The notes under the pieces are model-generated. The model did not search any database, had not been told where the DNA came from, and was given only the letters and a program-made list of their open reading frames with translations. From assembly GCF_017916255.1 (NCBI RefSeq), contig NZ_CP072827.1, forward strand, positions 6,597,501 to 6,661,500: a stretch of 64,000 nt of DNA, given 5' to 3'. This DNA comes from Streptomyces mobaraensis NBRC 13819 = DSM 40847 (GTDB lineage: Bacteria > Actinomycetota > Actinomycetes > Streptomycetales > Streptomycetaceae). How positions within the stretch are numbered: the stretch's first letter is position 1; each line of letters begins with the position of its first letter. The position numbers were made by a program, and so were the translations under genes. Positions 23,781 through 32,777 of this stretch are shown here, in pieces.

Positions 23781-25358
23781 TCAGGCCGCGGGCAGCAGGG
23801 AGCGCAGCGGCCGGGTGTCCGGGACCTCGGCGGCCACCGCCTCCACCGCGGCCGGCACCAGCTCTCCGTACCCCTCCGGCAGGCGCAGCCGGGCCGCGTC
23901 CGACCAGGACAGCTCCCAGCCGGCCCAGCCCGCGTCGACGAGTTCCAGCACCACGAGCGCGTGCAGGCCGCGCAGCAGTTCGGCCCGGGCGTCCGCCCCG
24001 CCGTCCCCGCCGGTCAGCCGGGCGGCGACGTGCCGGAGGAGGCCGCCGTCGACGGCGTCCAGCAGGGCGCGCAGCGAACCGTCGCCGCCGGTGTACGCGG
24101 CGGTGGCGGCGCGCAGCCGCTCCACCTCCGCCGCCCGGTGGGCGCGGATCCCGAAGTGCACCAGCTCCGGCCACGAGGCGCGGCGCAGCCGCAGCACCTC
24201 GGGCGCCAGCGTCGCCTCCTCCAGCCGGACCAGGAGCCGCTCCGGGGCGTCGAGGAGCTCCAGGGACCACCGCTCGGGCCCGCGCGCGGCCCGCCCGTCG
24301 TCGGGCAACGCCTCGATCAGCGCGACCCGTTCGGCCATCGGCGGGTGCGCGTCGTAGGGCGACGGCTCGCCCCCGGGCAGCTCGCGGGCCAGCCGCTCGA
24401 ACTCCGCGCGCCGGCCCGGCGCCGCGAGCAGGTGCCCGAGGCCGCCGTAGAACTGCCCCTCGGGCGGCAGGAGTCCGGCCGGGAGGCCCAGCGTGGCGTA
24501 GCCGTCGAGGTAGAAGTCGTGCAGGGTGGCGAGGGCGGCGGTGCGCCGCAGGGCGGACGCGGTGGCGTCCCGGCCCGCGACGCGGACCGCGACCCGGTCG
24601 GCGGCGAGTTCCTGCCGGCGGCCGTCGCCGCGGGTGACCCGCAGGTAGAACTTGGCGTAGCCGACGAAGAGGCGGGCCATCAGGCGGTGGCTCCGCCCGG
24701 CGCCCGTGGAGCCGGCCTTCTTGGGCTTCCGGCCCTTGAGGGCCCGCTTCTCGGCCGCCGCCCGCTGTTTGGTGAGTTCCTTCTCCACCAGTTTCTCGGA
24801 TTGCCTCCGGAAGGCCGTCACCGTCCGGGCGAGCGCGTGCCGGCCGCGCAGGGTGATGGCGGAGATCCGGGTGTCGGCATTGCAGTAGTGACCGAATTCA
24901 TGGCCGAGTACGGCACGTAGCTGGCTGTCCGTCAGTCCGGTCATCAGCGGTATCCCGATATAGAGCCGGCGGCGTCCCGGAACGAGGCCGAGGAAGCGGG
25001 AGTTCTCGGAGACCGCCGCGTTGACCCCGCCGATGAGGAGGATCTCGTCGGGCGCCCGGGTGCCCGCCGTCGCGGCCACCTCGCGGACGGCCGCCCACAG
25101 CCGGGGCTGCTCCGCCTCGCTGACGGGCAGGCCGTCCTCGCCGTCGTCCCCCGGGGTGCGGAGGTGCAGCATGCCCCGCACCAGCGGGACGGTCAGCAGC
25201 AGGGGCAGGGCGATGAGCTTCACCGTCGCGGGGTGCGCCCCGAGCGACCGGTAGACGAGGACGGCGGTGCCGATCAGGGCGCAGAGCACCGCGAGGCAGA
25301 ACAGATAGAAACCGAAGAGGAGAACGAGCGCGCGGAACGCGCGAAGAGAAACGCCCAT
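23781..25358 (-). CDS. M48 family metallopeptidase, membrane-bound
   Basis: 525 residues. Two hydrophobic segments at the N-terminus (about 10-37 and 46-60), then the HEFGH zinc motif (His153, Glu154, His157) and the third ligand in RRQELAADRVA about 100 residues later. This is the HtpX/Ste24-like M48 fold with a long C-terminal extension of about 250 residues that includes the usual YDAHPPMAERVALIE. A Lys/Arg-rich loop (KRALKGRKPKKAGSTG) follows the active site. Probably a membrane quality-control protease. No partner gene is evident. Confidence 0.88.
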   Translation of the reverse strand: MGVSLRAFRALVLLFGFYLFCLAVLCALIGTAVLVYRSLGAHPATVKLIALPLLLTVPLVRGMLHLRTPGDDGEDGLPVSEAEQPRLWAAVREVAATAGTRAPDEILLIGGVNAAVSENSRFLGLVPGRRRLYIGIPLMTGLTDSQLRAVLGHEFGHYCNADTRISAITLRGRHALARTVTAFRRQSEKLVEKELTKQRAAAEKRALKGRKPKKAGSTGAGRSHRLMARLFVGYAKFYLRVTRGDGRRQELAADRVAVRVAGRDATASALRRTAALATLHDFYLDGYATLGLPAGLLPPEGQFYGGLGHLLAAPGRRAEFERLARELPGGEPSPYDAHPPMAERVALIEALPDDGRAARGPERWSLELLDAPERLLVRLEEATLAPEVLRLRRASWPELVHFGIRAHRAAEVERLRAATAAYTGGDGSLRALLDAVDGGLLRHVAARLTGGDGGADARAELLRGLHALVVLELVDAGWAGWELSWSDAARLRLPEGYGELVPAAVEAVAAEVPDTRPLRSLLPAA

Positions 25359-25798
25359 CGGGCAGTGGCCCTCACCCGGGTAAGAGAAATGAACGGTGGT
25401 GAAAGGCCGTCATTATGTCGTACGTGCGTTTGGGGCGGCAAATGTTTTACGGGGAGGGGTGAGTTGGCGGGGGAGGGGGTGAGGCAGGGAGTGTGGGAGG
25501 GTGGAAGATTGAATTCCGGAATGGTCACGGAGTGCGGGGCGGGGTGCCTCCGGCGGGAGACCTAGCCAACCCCCGTGGGGCTCCCTATCATTCGAACGCT
25601 CCTCGTCCCAGCGGGCCGTGAAGATTGTCATGGGCATGCCTTATCGACGCTCCTGACCAGCCCCTCTTCCGGCCCGGCACGTCGTTCCGCCGGAAGTCGG
25701 AGGCCGCGGCCGGAGGCCGGGCACCGCGACGTCCGCGGAACGGTCCCCCCGTCCCCTCGGGCCGCCCGCGCCGCCCGAAGGCAACCGATTGGAGCACC
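25359..25798. promoter_or_regulatory. Divergent upstream region with a G-rich tract
   Basis: 440 bp between the M48 gene (minus) and the DUF4360 gene (plus), no gene supported. From 25441 to 25503 the plus strand carries repeated G runs (GGGGAGGGG, GGGGGAGGGGG, GGGAGGG) able to form a G-quadruplex. A lower-GC patch at 25380-25450 is the likely M48 promoter. GGAG at 25791 is the ribosome site for the DUF4360 gene. Confidence 0.4.
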
Positions 25799-26449
25799 AT
25801 GCCCGCAGGTCTGGTCACCGCCGGCGCGATCGCCGCGCTGTTCGCCTCGGCGTTCGGCACCCAGCAGCCCTCGGTCATCACCAACCCGCCGCCGGACAAG
25901 ATCGTCATCGAGATCGCGACGGTCAACGGCTCGGGCTGTCCGGCCGGTACGGCCGCCATCGCGGTGTCGCCCGACAACACCGCCTTCACCGTCACCTACA
26001 GCGACTACCTGGCCCAGGTCGGCGTGGGCTCCAAGCCCACCGACTTCCGCAAGAACTGCCAGCTCAACCTGATCGTGCACGTACCGCAGGGCTTCACCTA
26101 CGCGATCGCCAGCGCCGACTACCGCGGCTACGCCAAGCTGGAGCCCGGCGCGACCGGCACCGAGAAGGCGTCCTACTACTTCCAGGGCTCCTCGCAGACG
26201 ACACCCAGCTCCCACACCTTCAGAGGCGCGTACGGCGACAACTGGCAGGCCACCGACTCCGTCCCGGTGGGCTCGCTGGTGTGGGCGCCCTGCGGTGAGC
26301 GGCGCAACTTCAACATCAACACGGAACTCCGCGTCAACGCCGGTACCTCCGACCCCACCAAGACCAACAGCTTCATGACCATGGACTCGACGGACGGCAG
26401 CATCAACACGATCTACCACCTGGCGTGGAAGGAGTGCCCGAGCAGGTAG
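25799..26449 (+). CDS. Secreted DUF4360-domain protein
   Basis: 216 residues. An N-terminal hydrophobic stretch (LVTAGAIAALFASAFGTQQP) is a probable signal peptide. The mature part matches the DUF4360 pattern: VNGSGCPAGTAAIAVSPDNT with a conserved Cys, a second Cys in RKNCQLNLIVHVPQGF, FTYAIASADYRGYAKLEPGA and a late LVWAPCGERRNFNINTELR. Such proteins are small secreted proteins of unknown function in actinomycetes and fungi. ATG 25799 with GGAG upstream. A strong hairpin follows the stop. Confidence 0.87.
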   Translation: MPAGLVTAGAIAALFASAFGTQQPSVITNPPPDKIVIEIATVNGSGCPAGTAAIAVSPDNTAFTVTYSDYLAQVGVGSKPTDFRKNCQLNLIVHVPQGFTYAIASADYRGYAKLEPGATGTEKASYYFQGSSQTTPSSHTFRGAYGDNWQATDSVPVGSLVWAPCGERRNFNINTELRVNAGTSDPTKTNSFMTMDSTDGSINTIYHLAWKECPSR

Positions 26450-26455
26450 CGGAAA

Positions 26456-26499
26456 CGGCGGCCGGGACGGGCGGCGCACGTGCCCGGACCCGGCCGCCG
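26456..26499 (+). terminator. Hairpin terminator after DUF4360 gene
   Basis: CGGCGGCCGGG (26456-26466) pairs perfectly with CCCGGCCGCCG (26489-26499); the loop can pair further (GGGC/GCCC). It starts 7 bp after the stop codon. Confidence 0.75.
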
Positions 26500-26623
26500 G
26501 GGGGACCGCACGCCGCGTTCATCACGATTTTATGCCCCGTTAAACCCACGTCACCTGCGAATATAGCGCTCCGCAGGCCCATGGTGACCCAGAGGGTATA
26601 GACCTCTGGCGGAAATCACGCCA

Positions 26624-27319
26624 GTGTGGGGAAGACCACCGCGAAGCCCGCGTCCCCCCACGGTCCCGCCTTCGCGTCCCCCCTCGATCGCACAGAGCCT
26701 CAAGTCTGCTTCCAGCCGTGACACCCTGAGCCCCGCGCCTCCGGCGGACGCCCTCATCGGCGCCCCGGACGCGGTCGTCCCACCACCGGCCGGCCCCTGG
26801 CGCGGCCCGTGGGACCGCGGTCTCCCCGGCGGGCCGTCCGCCGCCGACCCCCGCCCCCGGGCCGCCGTCCCGCTCCGCCCGGCCCATGTGATCTCGCTCC
26901 CCGCCTCCCCGCGCTCCGTCGCCGCCGCCCGCGCCTTCTCCCGGCGCCTGCTGGCCGAGTGGGGACTGGACGCGCTGACGGACGACACCGCCCTCCTGCT
27001 CTCCGAACTGGTCACCAACGCGATCGTGCACGTCCCCGAGGGCACCGGCGACGTCGAGCTGTCCCTCTCCCGCACCCCCGCCCACCTGGTCGCCCGGGTC
27101 ACCGACCGCGGCGGTGCCCTGCCACGCTGCTCGCTCGCCGCGAAGGACAGCGAGAACGGGCGCGGCATGTGGCTCGTCGAGCAGATCGCCGAGCGCTGGG
27201 GCCACCACGCCTCCCCGGCCGGCAAGACCGTGTGGTTCGCCCTGCCGCTCCCGGACGGCCACCGCGCCCCCGGCGGCCCGTCGGCCGTCCCCGCCCCGCC
27301 GGGCCCGGCGGACGCCTGA
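26624..27319 (+). CDS. ATP-binding protein, RsbW-like HATPase
   Basis: Up to 231 residues; the true start is uncertain. The conserved part from about residue 90 is an RsbW/SpoIIAB-like GHKL ATPase: SPRSVAAARAFSRRLLAEWG, DDTALLLSELVTNAIVH (N box), RVTDRGGALPR (G1) and SENGRGMWLVEQIAERWG (G2). The N-terminal 85 residues are Pro-rich and may not be translated; GTG 26624 and GTG 26887 are both possible. Proteins of this kind act as anti-sigma factor kinases or accessory ATPases. It precedes a PAS/GAF/SpoIIE phosphatase by 174 bp, a natural partner-switching pair. Confidence 0.82.
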   Translation: MWGRPPRSPRPPTVPPSRPPSIAQSLKSASSRDTLSPAPPADALIGAPDAVVPPPAGPWRGPWDRGLPGGPSAADPRPRAAVPLRPAHVISLPASPRSVAAARAFSRRLLAEWGLDALTDDTALLLSELVTNAIVHVPEGTGDVELSLSRTPAHLVARVTDRGGALPRCSLAAKDSENGRGMWLVEQIAERWGHHASPAGKTVWFALPLPDGHRAPGGPSAVPAPPGPADA

Positions 27320-27493
27320 GCCGTCTCCCCGCCTCTCCCCGACGCCGCCCGGCTGCGCGCCGCGCGGAATCCGAGGGACGATGGAGAGCGGCGCGACGGA
27401 CGGCGGCGCGAGCGGCGGGACCGGGCCGGGCGCGACGACCCGGCCGGCACCCCCGAGGCCGCCCCCACCGCGCGGGCGCAAGGAGGACCTCGC

Positions 27494-29581
27494 ATGGGCA
27501 CCACCGACGGATTCCGGACCGGCCCCGGCCGGACCCGGCCCGCCTGGGACGAGGCGGGCAGCCTCCTCGACGTGCTCAGCGTGGCCGCCGTGGTCCTCGA
27601 CCGCGAGGGCCGGATCATCCTGTGGAGCCCGCAGGCCCAGGACCTGTTCGGCTGGACCCCGGCCGAGGCGCTCGGCCAGTACGCCGCCAAGCTGCTGGTC
27701 GCCGAGGAGGACCTGGCCGTCGTCCTCGACCTGTTCGACCGGGTGATGGGCGAGGGCGAGAGCTGGGCCGGCGTCTTCCCCGTCCGGCACAAGGACGGCG
27801 GCCCCCGCCTGGTCGAACTGCGCAACGTCCGGCTGGAGGGCCCGCACGGCAGCATGTACGCCCTCGGCATCGCCACCGACCGGGAGGTCCTGCGCGACCT
27901 GGAACGGGACCTGGCGCTCTCGCTGCGCCTGGTGGCCCAGTCCCCGATCGGCCTCGCCGTCCTCGACACCGACCTGCGCTACGTGATGGTCAACCCCGCC
28001 CTGGAGCGCATCCACGGCTTCTCCGCCGAGGAACACCTCGGGCGCCGGATCGGCGAGGTGCTGCCGTTCGTGGACGTCGAGGAGAGCGAGGCCACCATGC
28101 GCCGGGTGCTGGCCACCGGTGAACCGGAGCTGGACCGGTTCGTGGCGGGCGGCATCGGCGGGGGCGAGGACGACCGGGCCCGGCTGGTGTCCTACTACCG
28201 GCTGGAGGACGCGGGCGGGCACATCCTCGGCGTCGCCGCGTCCGTCGTGGACGTCACCGACCGCTACCGCGCCGACCTGGCCGCCGCGGAGGCCCGGCGC
28301 CGGCTCGCCCTGATCGCCGACGCCTCGGTGCTCATCGGCACCACCCTCGACCTCGACCAGACCGCGCACGAACTGGCCGAGGTCGTCGTCCCGGCGCTGG
28401 CCGACGTCGCCGCCGTGGACGTCCTGGACGCCGCCCTGGAGGGCAACCGCGCGCCCCAGGGCCGCGCCACGGCGATCCGGGCCCTGGCGGTCGCCTCGGC
28501 GGGCACCGCGGGCGCCGTCGACGCCGCGCGGGCCGCCGACCCGGTCGGCGAGCTCGCCCACTACCCTGCCGACCGGCTGGTCGCCGAGTGCGTGGCCACC
28601 GGCCACCCGGTCCACCTGCCCCGCGTCGGCACCCGCGACCTGCCGCGCATCGCCCGCGACGGGACCGCCGCGGCCCTCCTGGCCCGGGCCGGCCTCCACT
28701 CGTACATCGCCGTACCGCTGATCGCCCGCGGCGAGGTGCTCGGCGCCCTGGACCTCAAGCGCACCGACAATCCCGCCCCGTTCACCGAGGACGACGTGGT
28801 GCTGGCGGGCGAGCTGGCCGCCCGCGCCGCCGTCTGCATCGACAACGCCCGCTGGTACCAGCGGGAGCGCGCCGCCGTGCTCAGCCTCCAGCGCACCCTG
28901 CTGCCCCAGCGCCCGCCGAGCCCGCCGGGCCTGGAGGTCGCCTACCGCTACCAGCCGGCCGGCGCGGCCGGGCAGGTCGGCGGGGACTGGTTCGACGTCG
29001 TCCCGCAGGACGGCGGCAAGAGCGCCCTGGTCGTCGGCGACGTCATGGGCAGCGGCATCACCGCGGCCGCCGCCATGGGCCAGCTCCGCACCGCCGCCCG
29101 GACCCTCTCCGGCCTCGGCCTGGACCCGGCCCAGGTGCTCCGGCACCTCGACCGCGCCGCCACCGGTCTGGACCAGCAGATCGCCACCTGCGTCTACGCC
29201 GTGTTCGACCCCGAGGGCGGCCGGTGCTGCGTGGCCAACGCCGGGCACCTCCCGCCCGTCCTGCTGCGGGACGGCGGCCCGCCCGTCCTGCTGGACCTGC
29301 CCACCGGCGCCCCGCTGGGCGTGGGCGGCGTGCCCTTCGAGAGCGTGGCGGTGGACCTCGCCCCGGGCGACCGGCTCGTCCTGTACACGGACGGCCTGGT
29401 GGAGACGCGCGACGAGGCCCTGGACGTCCGCCTCGCCGAGCTCGTCCGCGTCCTGGACGCGCCCAGGACCGGCCTGGAGGAGACCTGCGACCTGCTGCTC
29501 TCGGTGTTCCGTGAGGGGAGCGACGACGATGTGGCGCTGCTGATCGCGGAGGTCGGCGGCCGGGAGGGCGCGGGCCGCTGA
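27494..29581 (+). CDS. PAS/PAS/GAF/SpoIIE (PP2C) serine phosphatase
   Basis: 695 residues. Domain order: PAS (residues about 20-130; DREGRIILWSPQAQDLFGWT), second PAS (145-260; DTDLRYVMVNPALERIHGFS), GAF (280-460; LHSYIAVPLIARGEVLGAL) and a PP2C-type SpoIIE domain (470-690; LQRTLLPQRPPSPPGLEVA, GGDWFDVV, VVGDVMGSGITAAAAMGQLR, LYTDGLVETRD, DDDVALLI) with metal-binding Asp residues in place. Such phosphatases dephosphorylate anti-anti-sigma factors in response to sensed signals. ATG 27494 follows AAGGAGG. The adjacent RsbW-like ATPase gene is its likely counterpart. No membrane segments: cytoplasmic. Confidence 0.92.
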   Translation: MGTTDGFRTGPGRTRPAWDEAGSLLDVLSVAAVVLDREGRIILWSPQAQDLFGWTPAEALGQYAAKLLVAEEDLAVVLDLFDRVMGEGESWAGVFPVRHKDGGPRLVELRNVRLEGPHGSMYALGIATDREVLRDLERDLALSLRLVAQSPIGLAVLDTDLRYVMVNPALERIHGFSAEEHLGRRIGEVLPFVDVEESEATMRRVLATGEPELDRFVAGGIGGGEDDRARLVSYYRLEDAGGHILGVAASVVDVTDRYRADLAAAEARRRLALIADASVLIGTTLDLDQTAHELAEVVVPALADVAAVDVLDAALEGNRAPQGRATAIRALAVASAGTAGAVDAARAADPVGELAHYPADRLVAECVATGHPVHLPRVGTRDLPRIARDGTAAALLARAGLHSYIAVPLIARGEVLGALDLKRTDNPAPFTEDDVVLAGELAARAAVCIDNARWYQRERAAVLSLQRTLLPQRPPSPPGLEVAYRYQPAGAAGQVGGDWFDVVPQDGGKSALVVGDVMGSGITAAAAMGQLRTAARTLSGLGLDPAQVLRHLDRAATGLDQQIATCVYAVFDPEGGRCCVANAGHLPPVLLRDGGPPVLLDLPTGAPLGVGGVPFESVAVDLAPGDRLVLYTDGLVETRDEALDVRLAELVRVLDAPRTGLEETCDLLLSVFREGSDDDVALLIAEVGGREGAGR

Positions 29582-29603
29582 ACGGGCGCCGTCCGGCGCG
29601 GGG

Positions 29604-30062
29604 TCAGGCGCCGTCGCCCGCCGCGTTCCCGTCGGCGGGCAGGTTCTGTAAGGCGCACCGGGCCCGGGCGGCGGTGTCGAGGATGTCGCTCAGCATGCGC
29701 GACAGCTGGTCCACGCGCGCCGGCGGGGTTCCCGACGCGGGCCCGCCGCCCGCGAGTTCGCCGTTGACCTGCCGGAAGACCTGCTCGTCGAGGAAGTAGG
29801 CGGGCCGCGGGATGCCCAGGCTGTCGCTGACCTTGAGCAGCGTCTCCAGGGTGAGGTTGGAGCCGTCCGCCGACTCCGCCTGGGAGAGCGTCCGTTTGGA
29901 GACCCCGGCGCGTTCCGCCAGCCCGGCGAGGGTGAACGGGCCGTCGGGGTGGTGGTGGCGCACGTACCGCAGGCGCCGGGCGACGTCCGCCTTGGCGGCG
30001 GTGATCCGCGCCTCCAGGGACGGGCGTTCCCCGCCCCCCGCGGGCGCTCCCCCCTGCTGCAT
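29604..30062 (-). CDS. XRE-family transcriptional regulator
   Basis: 152 residues. HTH at residues 44-90: FTLAGLAERAGVSKRTLSQA followed by NLTLETLLKVSDSLGIPRPAYFLDE, as in SinR/Xre-like regulators often annotated as nodulation-type or antitoxin-like HTH proteins. The C-terminal 50 residues are helical (QLSRMLSDILDTAARARCALQ). Convergent with the SpoIIE phosphatase gene. The 30063-30290 region upstream contains a short GCAAT/ATTGC dyad (30221-30232) that could be its operator; this is weak. Confidence 0.85.
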   Translation of the reverse strand: MQQGGAPAGGGERPSLEARITAAKADVARRLRYVRHHHPDGPFTLAGLAERAGVSKRTLSQAESADGSNLTLETLLKVSDSLGIPRPAYFLDEQVFRQVNGELAGGGPASGTPPARVDQLSRMLSDILDTAARARCALQNLPADGNAAGDGA

Positions 30063-30290
30063 CGTCCACCCTCTCGCGCGCTCCGACCCGAGGACTCTAA
30101 CCGGCCGGGGAGCGGCTCAGCCATGGAAGTACCCCTAGGACAAAGCAGCGTTCTATGGGTGATTGCCGGATTTGTCGAGAGTGAGGACGGAGGGAAGACG
30201 GATATGGACCGACTTTGGGTGCAATACATTGCGACTTGGGGCAGCAAGTTGCCATGGCCGGATGCGGATGGCTAACGTCCGCGATGACAC
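30063..30290. promoter_or_regulatory. Lower-GC upstream region of the XRE gene
   Basis: About 230 bp of relatively AT-rich DNA with no supported gene. It carries the dyad GCAAT-AC-ATTGC at 30221-30232 and several TA-rich hexamers. Probable promoter of the XRE gene on the minus strand. Confidence 0.35.
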
Positions 30291-30341
30291 GGACGGCGAC
30301 CGCTCAAAGCCACGGGGGTGCTTTGAGGGCGGTCGCCGTCC
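30291..30341 (-). terminator. Strong hairpin terminator of the lyase-KS operon
   Basis: GACGGCGACCGCTCAAAGC (30292-30310) pairs with GCTTTGAG..CGGTCGCCGTC (30320-30340), with a two-base bulge and a 9-base loop. It lies 20 bp past the stop of the HpaB-like gene and probably ends the seven-gene operon. Confidence 0.8.
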
Positions 30342-30359
30342 GTTTCGTCCCGCAGCCGC

Positions 30360-31910
30360 TCACCCGTCCCCGTCCCGCAGGTACGGCACCGTCCACCCCT
30401 CGGCGTCGTACTCCGACAGGCACCGGTCCACGAAGCCGCACAGCTCGTCCCGGAGCCCGGTGCGTTCCGCGAACCGGAAGGTCTCGAAGCGGGTGACCTC
30501 CGGGTTGGCCGCGTGCAGGCTCTCGTAGAGCTCGTGCCGGCTCGCGAACTCGCTGCCCACGCCGTCCCACACCAGCTTCATCAGCTTGGCGCGCTCCTCG
30601 GCGCCGCCGCCGTCCGCGCCCCGCAGGTAGACGTCCAGGAACGGGCCGAGACCGGGCGCGCGGAAGTCGGAGGGATGGGACACGGTGCCGATGAGGGGCC
30701 CGGCGACCAGCCGCTGGATGAGCTGCCGGACCGTCCGGTACGCGGTCGGGGCCAGCACCCGGTAGGCGAGGCAGGGCGCCAGCGGAGGGTGCACACGGCC
30801 GCGCGCCCACGGCTCGGACCGCTCGGTCATGGCCGTCACCAGCGCGTGCACGGTGTGCCGCCACGCCAGCGCCTCGCCCACCCCCGACTGGACGCCCGGG
30901 TGGACGTCGCTGCCGTTGCTGCGCACGGCCTTCAGCAGCAGCCCGCACAGGAAGTCGAGCTTCACCGACATCCGGACGGCGCTGTGGAAGAGGAACCGCG
31001 GCAGGAACCCGCTCCCGTGGGCGAACGCCCCGGCCCGCTCCACGTCGCGGTGGATCAGCACGTTCGGCCACGGCACCACCGCGCGGTCGAAGACCAGCAG
31101 GGCGTCGTTCTCGTCGAACCGGCTGGACAGCGGATGGTCGAACGGGCTGTCCGACCGGCCGTCCCGGAGCTCGTACCCCGCCCGGCAGACGACCTTGAGC
31201 CCCGGGGTGTCCAGCGGCGCGACGAACGACACCGCCTGCGCCGGATCGTCCGGCCGCGGACCGGTGTGACTCACGAACGCGTACTGCGTCAGGGCCGCCC
31301 CCGTGGCGATCCCCTTCGCCCCGCTCACCACGATCCCGTCGGCCGTCTCCGCCACCACCCGGACGCGGATCCCCGCGCCGTCCTCCGCGTGCCGGCTCAC
31401 CGGCGGGTCGACGAGGGCGTGGCTCAGGAACAGCACCCGGTTCTGCGCCCGCGCGTACCAGGCCGAGGCGTTGGCCGCGAACGGGCCGTAGAAGCCCGGG
31501 TCGGCGCCCAGCGTGGCCATGAACGACGCCTTGTAGTCCGGCGTCCGGCCCATCCAGCCGTACGTCATCCGCTGCCACACCGCGATGGCGTCCCGCGCGG
31601 CCCGCAGGTCCGCCGTCCCGCGCGGCGCCCGGAAGAACGGGTGGGTGACCGTCCCGCCCGCGTCGCTGTCCGTGGTCAGCACCCCGCGCAGCGCCGGGTC
31701 GTGGAGGGCGTCGTAGAGCCGGGCGAGCGTCCGGGCGCTGTTGCGGAACGCCGGGTGGGCGGTGACGTCCGCGACGCGCTCGCCGTAGATCCACACCTCG
31801 CGGCCGTCCCGCAGGCTCTCCAGGTACTCGGCGCCGGTGGGCGGCCGTTCGGCGGCGCGACCGCCGTCCTGGCGCGGTGGGGCGGGGGAGCCGACGTGCT
31901 GGTCGCGCAT
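30360..31910 (-). CDS. 4-hydroxyphenylacetate 3-hydroxylase (HpaB/PvcC) family FAD monooxygenase
   Basis: 516 residues, normal length for the HpaB family. Landmarks: TGAEYLESLRDGREVWIYGE at the N-terminus, ADVTAHPAFRNSARTLARLYDAL, YGWMGRTPDYKASFMATLGA, VSGAKGIATGAALTQYAFV and FDRAVVPWPNVLIHRD. Family members ortho-hydroxylate phenols using FADH2 from a separate reductase. A flavin reductase gene is at 42519. Last gene of the operon, 97 bp after the SDR. In context it probably hydroxylates a tyrosine- or coumarate-derived ring, free or carrier-bound (inference). Confidence 0.9.
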   Translation of the reverse strand: MRDQHVGSPAPPRQDGGRAAERPPTGAEYLESLRDGREVWIYGERVADVTAHPAFRNSARTLARLYDALHDPALRGVLTTDSDAGGTVTHPFFRAPRGTADLRAARDAIAVWQRMTYGWMGRTPDYKASFMATLGADPGFYGPFAANASAWYARAQNRVLFLSHALVDPPVSRHAEDGAGIRVRVVAETADGIVVSGAKGIATGAALTQYAFVSHTGPRPDDPAQAVSFVAPLDTPGLKVVCRAGYELRDGRSDSPFDHPLSSRFDENDALLVFDRAVVPWPNVLIHRDVERAGAFAHGSGFLPRFLFHSAVRMSVKLDFLCGLLLKAVRSNGSDVHPGVQSGVGEALAWRHTVHALVTAMTERSEPWARGRVHPPLAPCLAYRVLAPTAYRTVRQLIQRLVAGPLIGTVSHPSDFRAPGLGPFLDVYLRGADGGGAEERAKLMKLVWDGVGSEFASRHELYESLHAANPEVTRFETFRFAERTGLRDELCGFVDRCLSEYDAEGWTVPYLRDGDG

Positions 31911-32006
31911 GGGCGGTGCCTCCTGCCGGTTGACTGCCGGTCGTTGTCGTTCCCGCGTCCCTACTCCGGCCCCGCTGCCCAGGGGGCCGCCGTCCCGCGC
32001 CGGGCC

Positions 32007-32777
32007 TCAGCCCGCCATCGCGCTGACGCCCCCGTCGACGACGACGTCCGCGCCGTTCACGTACGCCGCCGCGTCCGACGCGAGGAACGCCGCGAGCGCG
32101 GCCACCTCCTCGGGCCGGCCCACCCGCCCGGCCGGGATCCGCCGCAGCAGGCCGGGCACCCCGCCGTCCGGGTCGTCGATGTGCGGGGCCGTCGCACGGG
32201 TCCGGATCAGCCCGGGGCTGATGGAGTTGACCCGGATCCCGTGCGCCGCGCCCGCCCCGCACAGGTGCCGCGTCAGCGCGAGCACACCCCCCTTCGCCGC
32301 GCCGTGCGCCGCCTGCTCGACGAAGAGGGCGCCGCGCGAACCCGAGATCGACGCGATGTTGAGGACGACCCCGCCGCCCCGCGCGACCAGGTGCGGCCAG
32401 GCGGCCCGGGTGCACAGGTAGACGAGGTCGAGCTCGTTGCGGAGGGTGTGCTCCCAGTCGTCCGGGCCGAGCCGGTCGAACGGCGCGTTCCGCAGCGACG
32501 ACGCGTTGTTGCACAGGACGTCGAACGGACCGAAGGCGTCCACGGCGAAGCCGATCCACGCCTCGGCCCCCTCCCGCGTCGACAGGTCGACCGGCGCGAG
32601 CGACACCATCTCCCCGCCCGCCTCCCGCACCAGCCGGACCGTCTCGTCCGCCGTCCGGGGATCGCGCCCGCACCCGACGACGCGGGCGCCCTCCCGGGCG
32701 AACTCCACGGCCGCCGCCCGGCCGATCCCCGAACTGGTGCCGCTGATCAGAGCGGTCTTGTCGGCAAGCCGGCCCAT
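32007..32777 (-). CDS. SDR family oxidoreductase with Tyr-to-His active site
   Basis: 256 residues. Cofactor loop SGTSSGIG, CNNASS and the C-terminal VNGADVVVDGG are classical. The YxxxK motif reads HGAAK (His158, Lys162), so the catalytic Tyr is replaced by His; the Ser is in NIASISGSRGA. ATG 32777 overlaps the end of the styrene-monooxygenase-like gene by 31 bp. In this operon it could act as a ketoreductase on a carrier-bound intermediate or process an epoxide/diol; the altered residue leaves activity uncertain. Confidence 0.88.
   Translation of the reverse strand: MGRLADKTALISGTSSGIGRAAAVEFAREGARVVGCGRDPRTADETVRLVREAGGEMVSLAPVDLSTREGAEAWIGFAVDAFGPFDVLCNNASSLRNAPFDRLGPDDWEHTLRNELDLVYLCTRAAWPHLVARGGGVVLNIASISGSRGALFVEQAAHGAAKGGVLALTRHLCGAGAAHGIRVNSISPGLIRTRATAPHIDDPDGGVPGLLRRIPAGRVGRPEEVAALAAFLASDAAAYVNGADVVVDGGVSAMAG

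Noticed and set aside
25441..25503. G-tract considered as an origin or repeat array
   Set aside because: No DnaA boxes or regular period; only irregular G runs.
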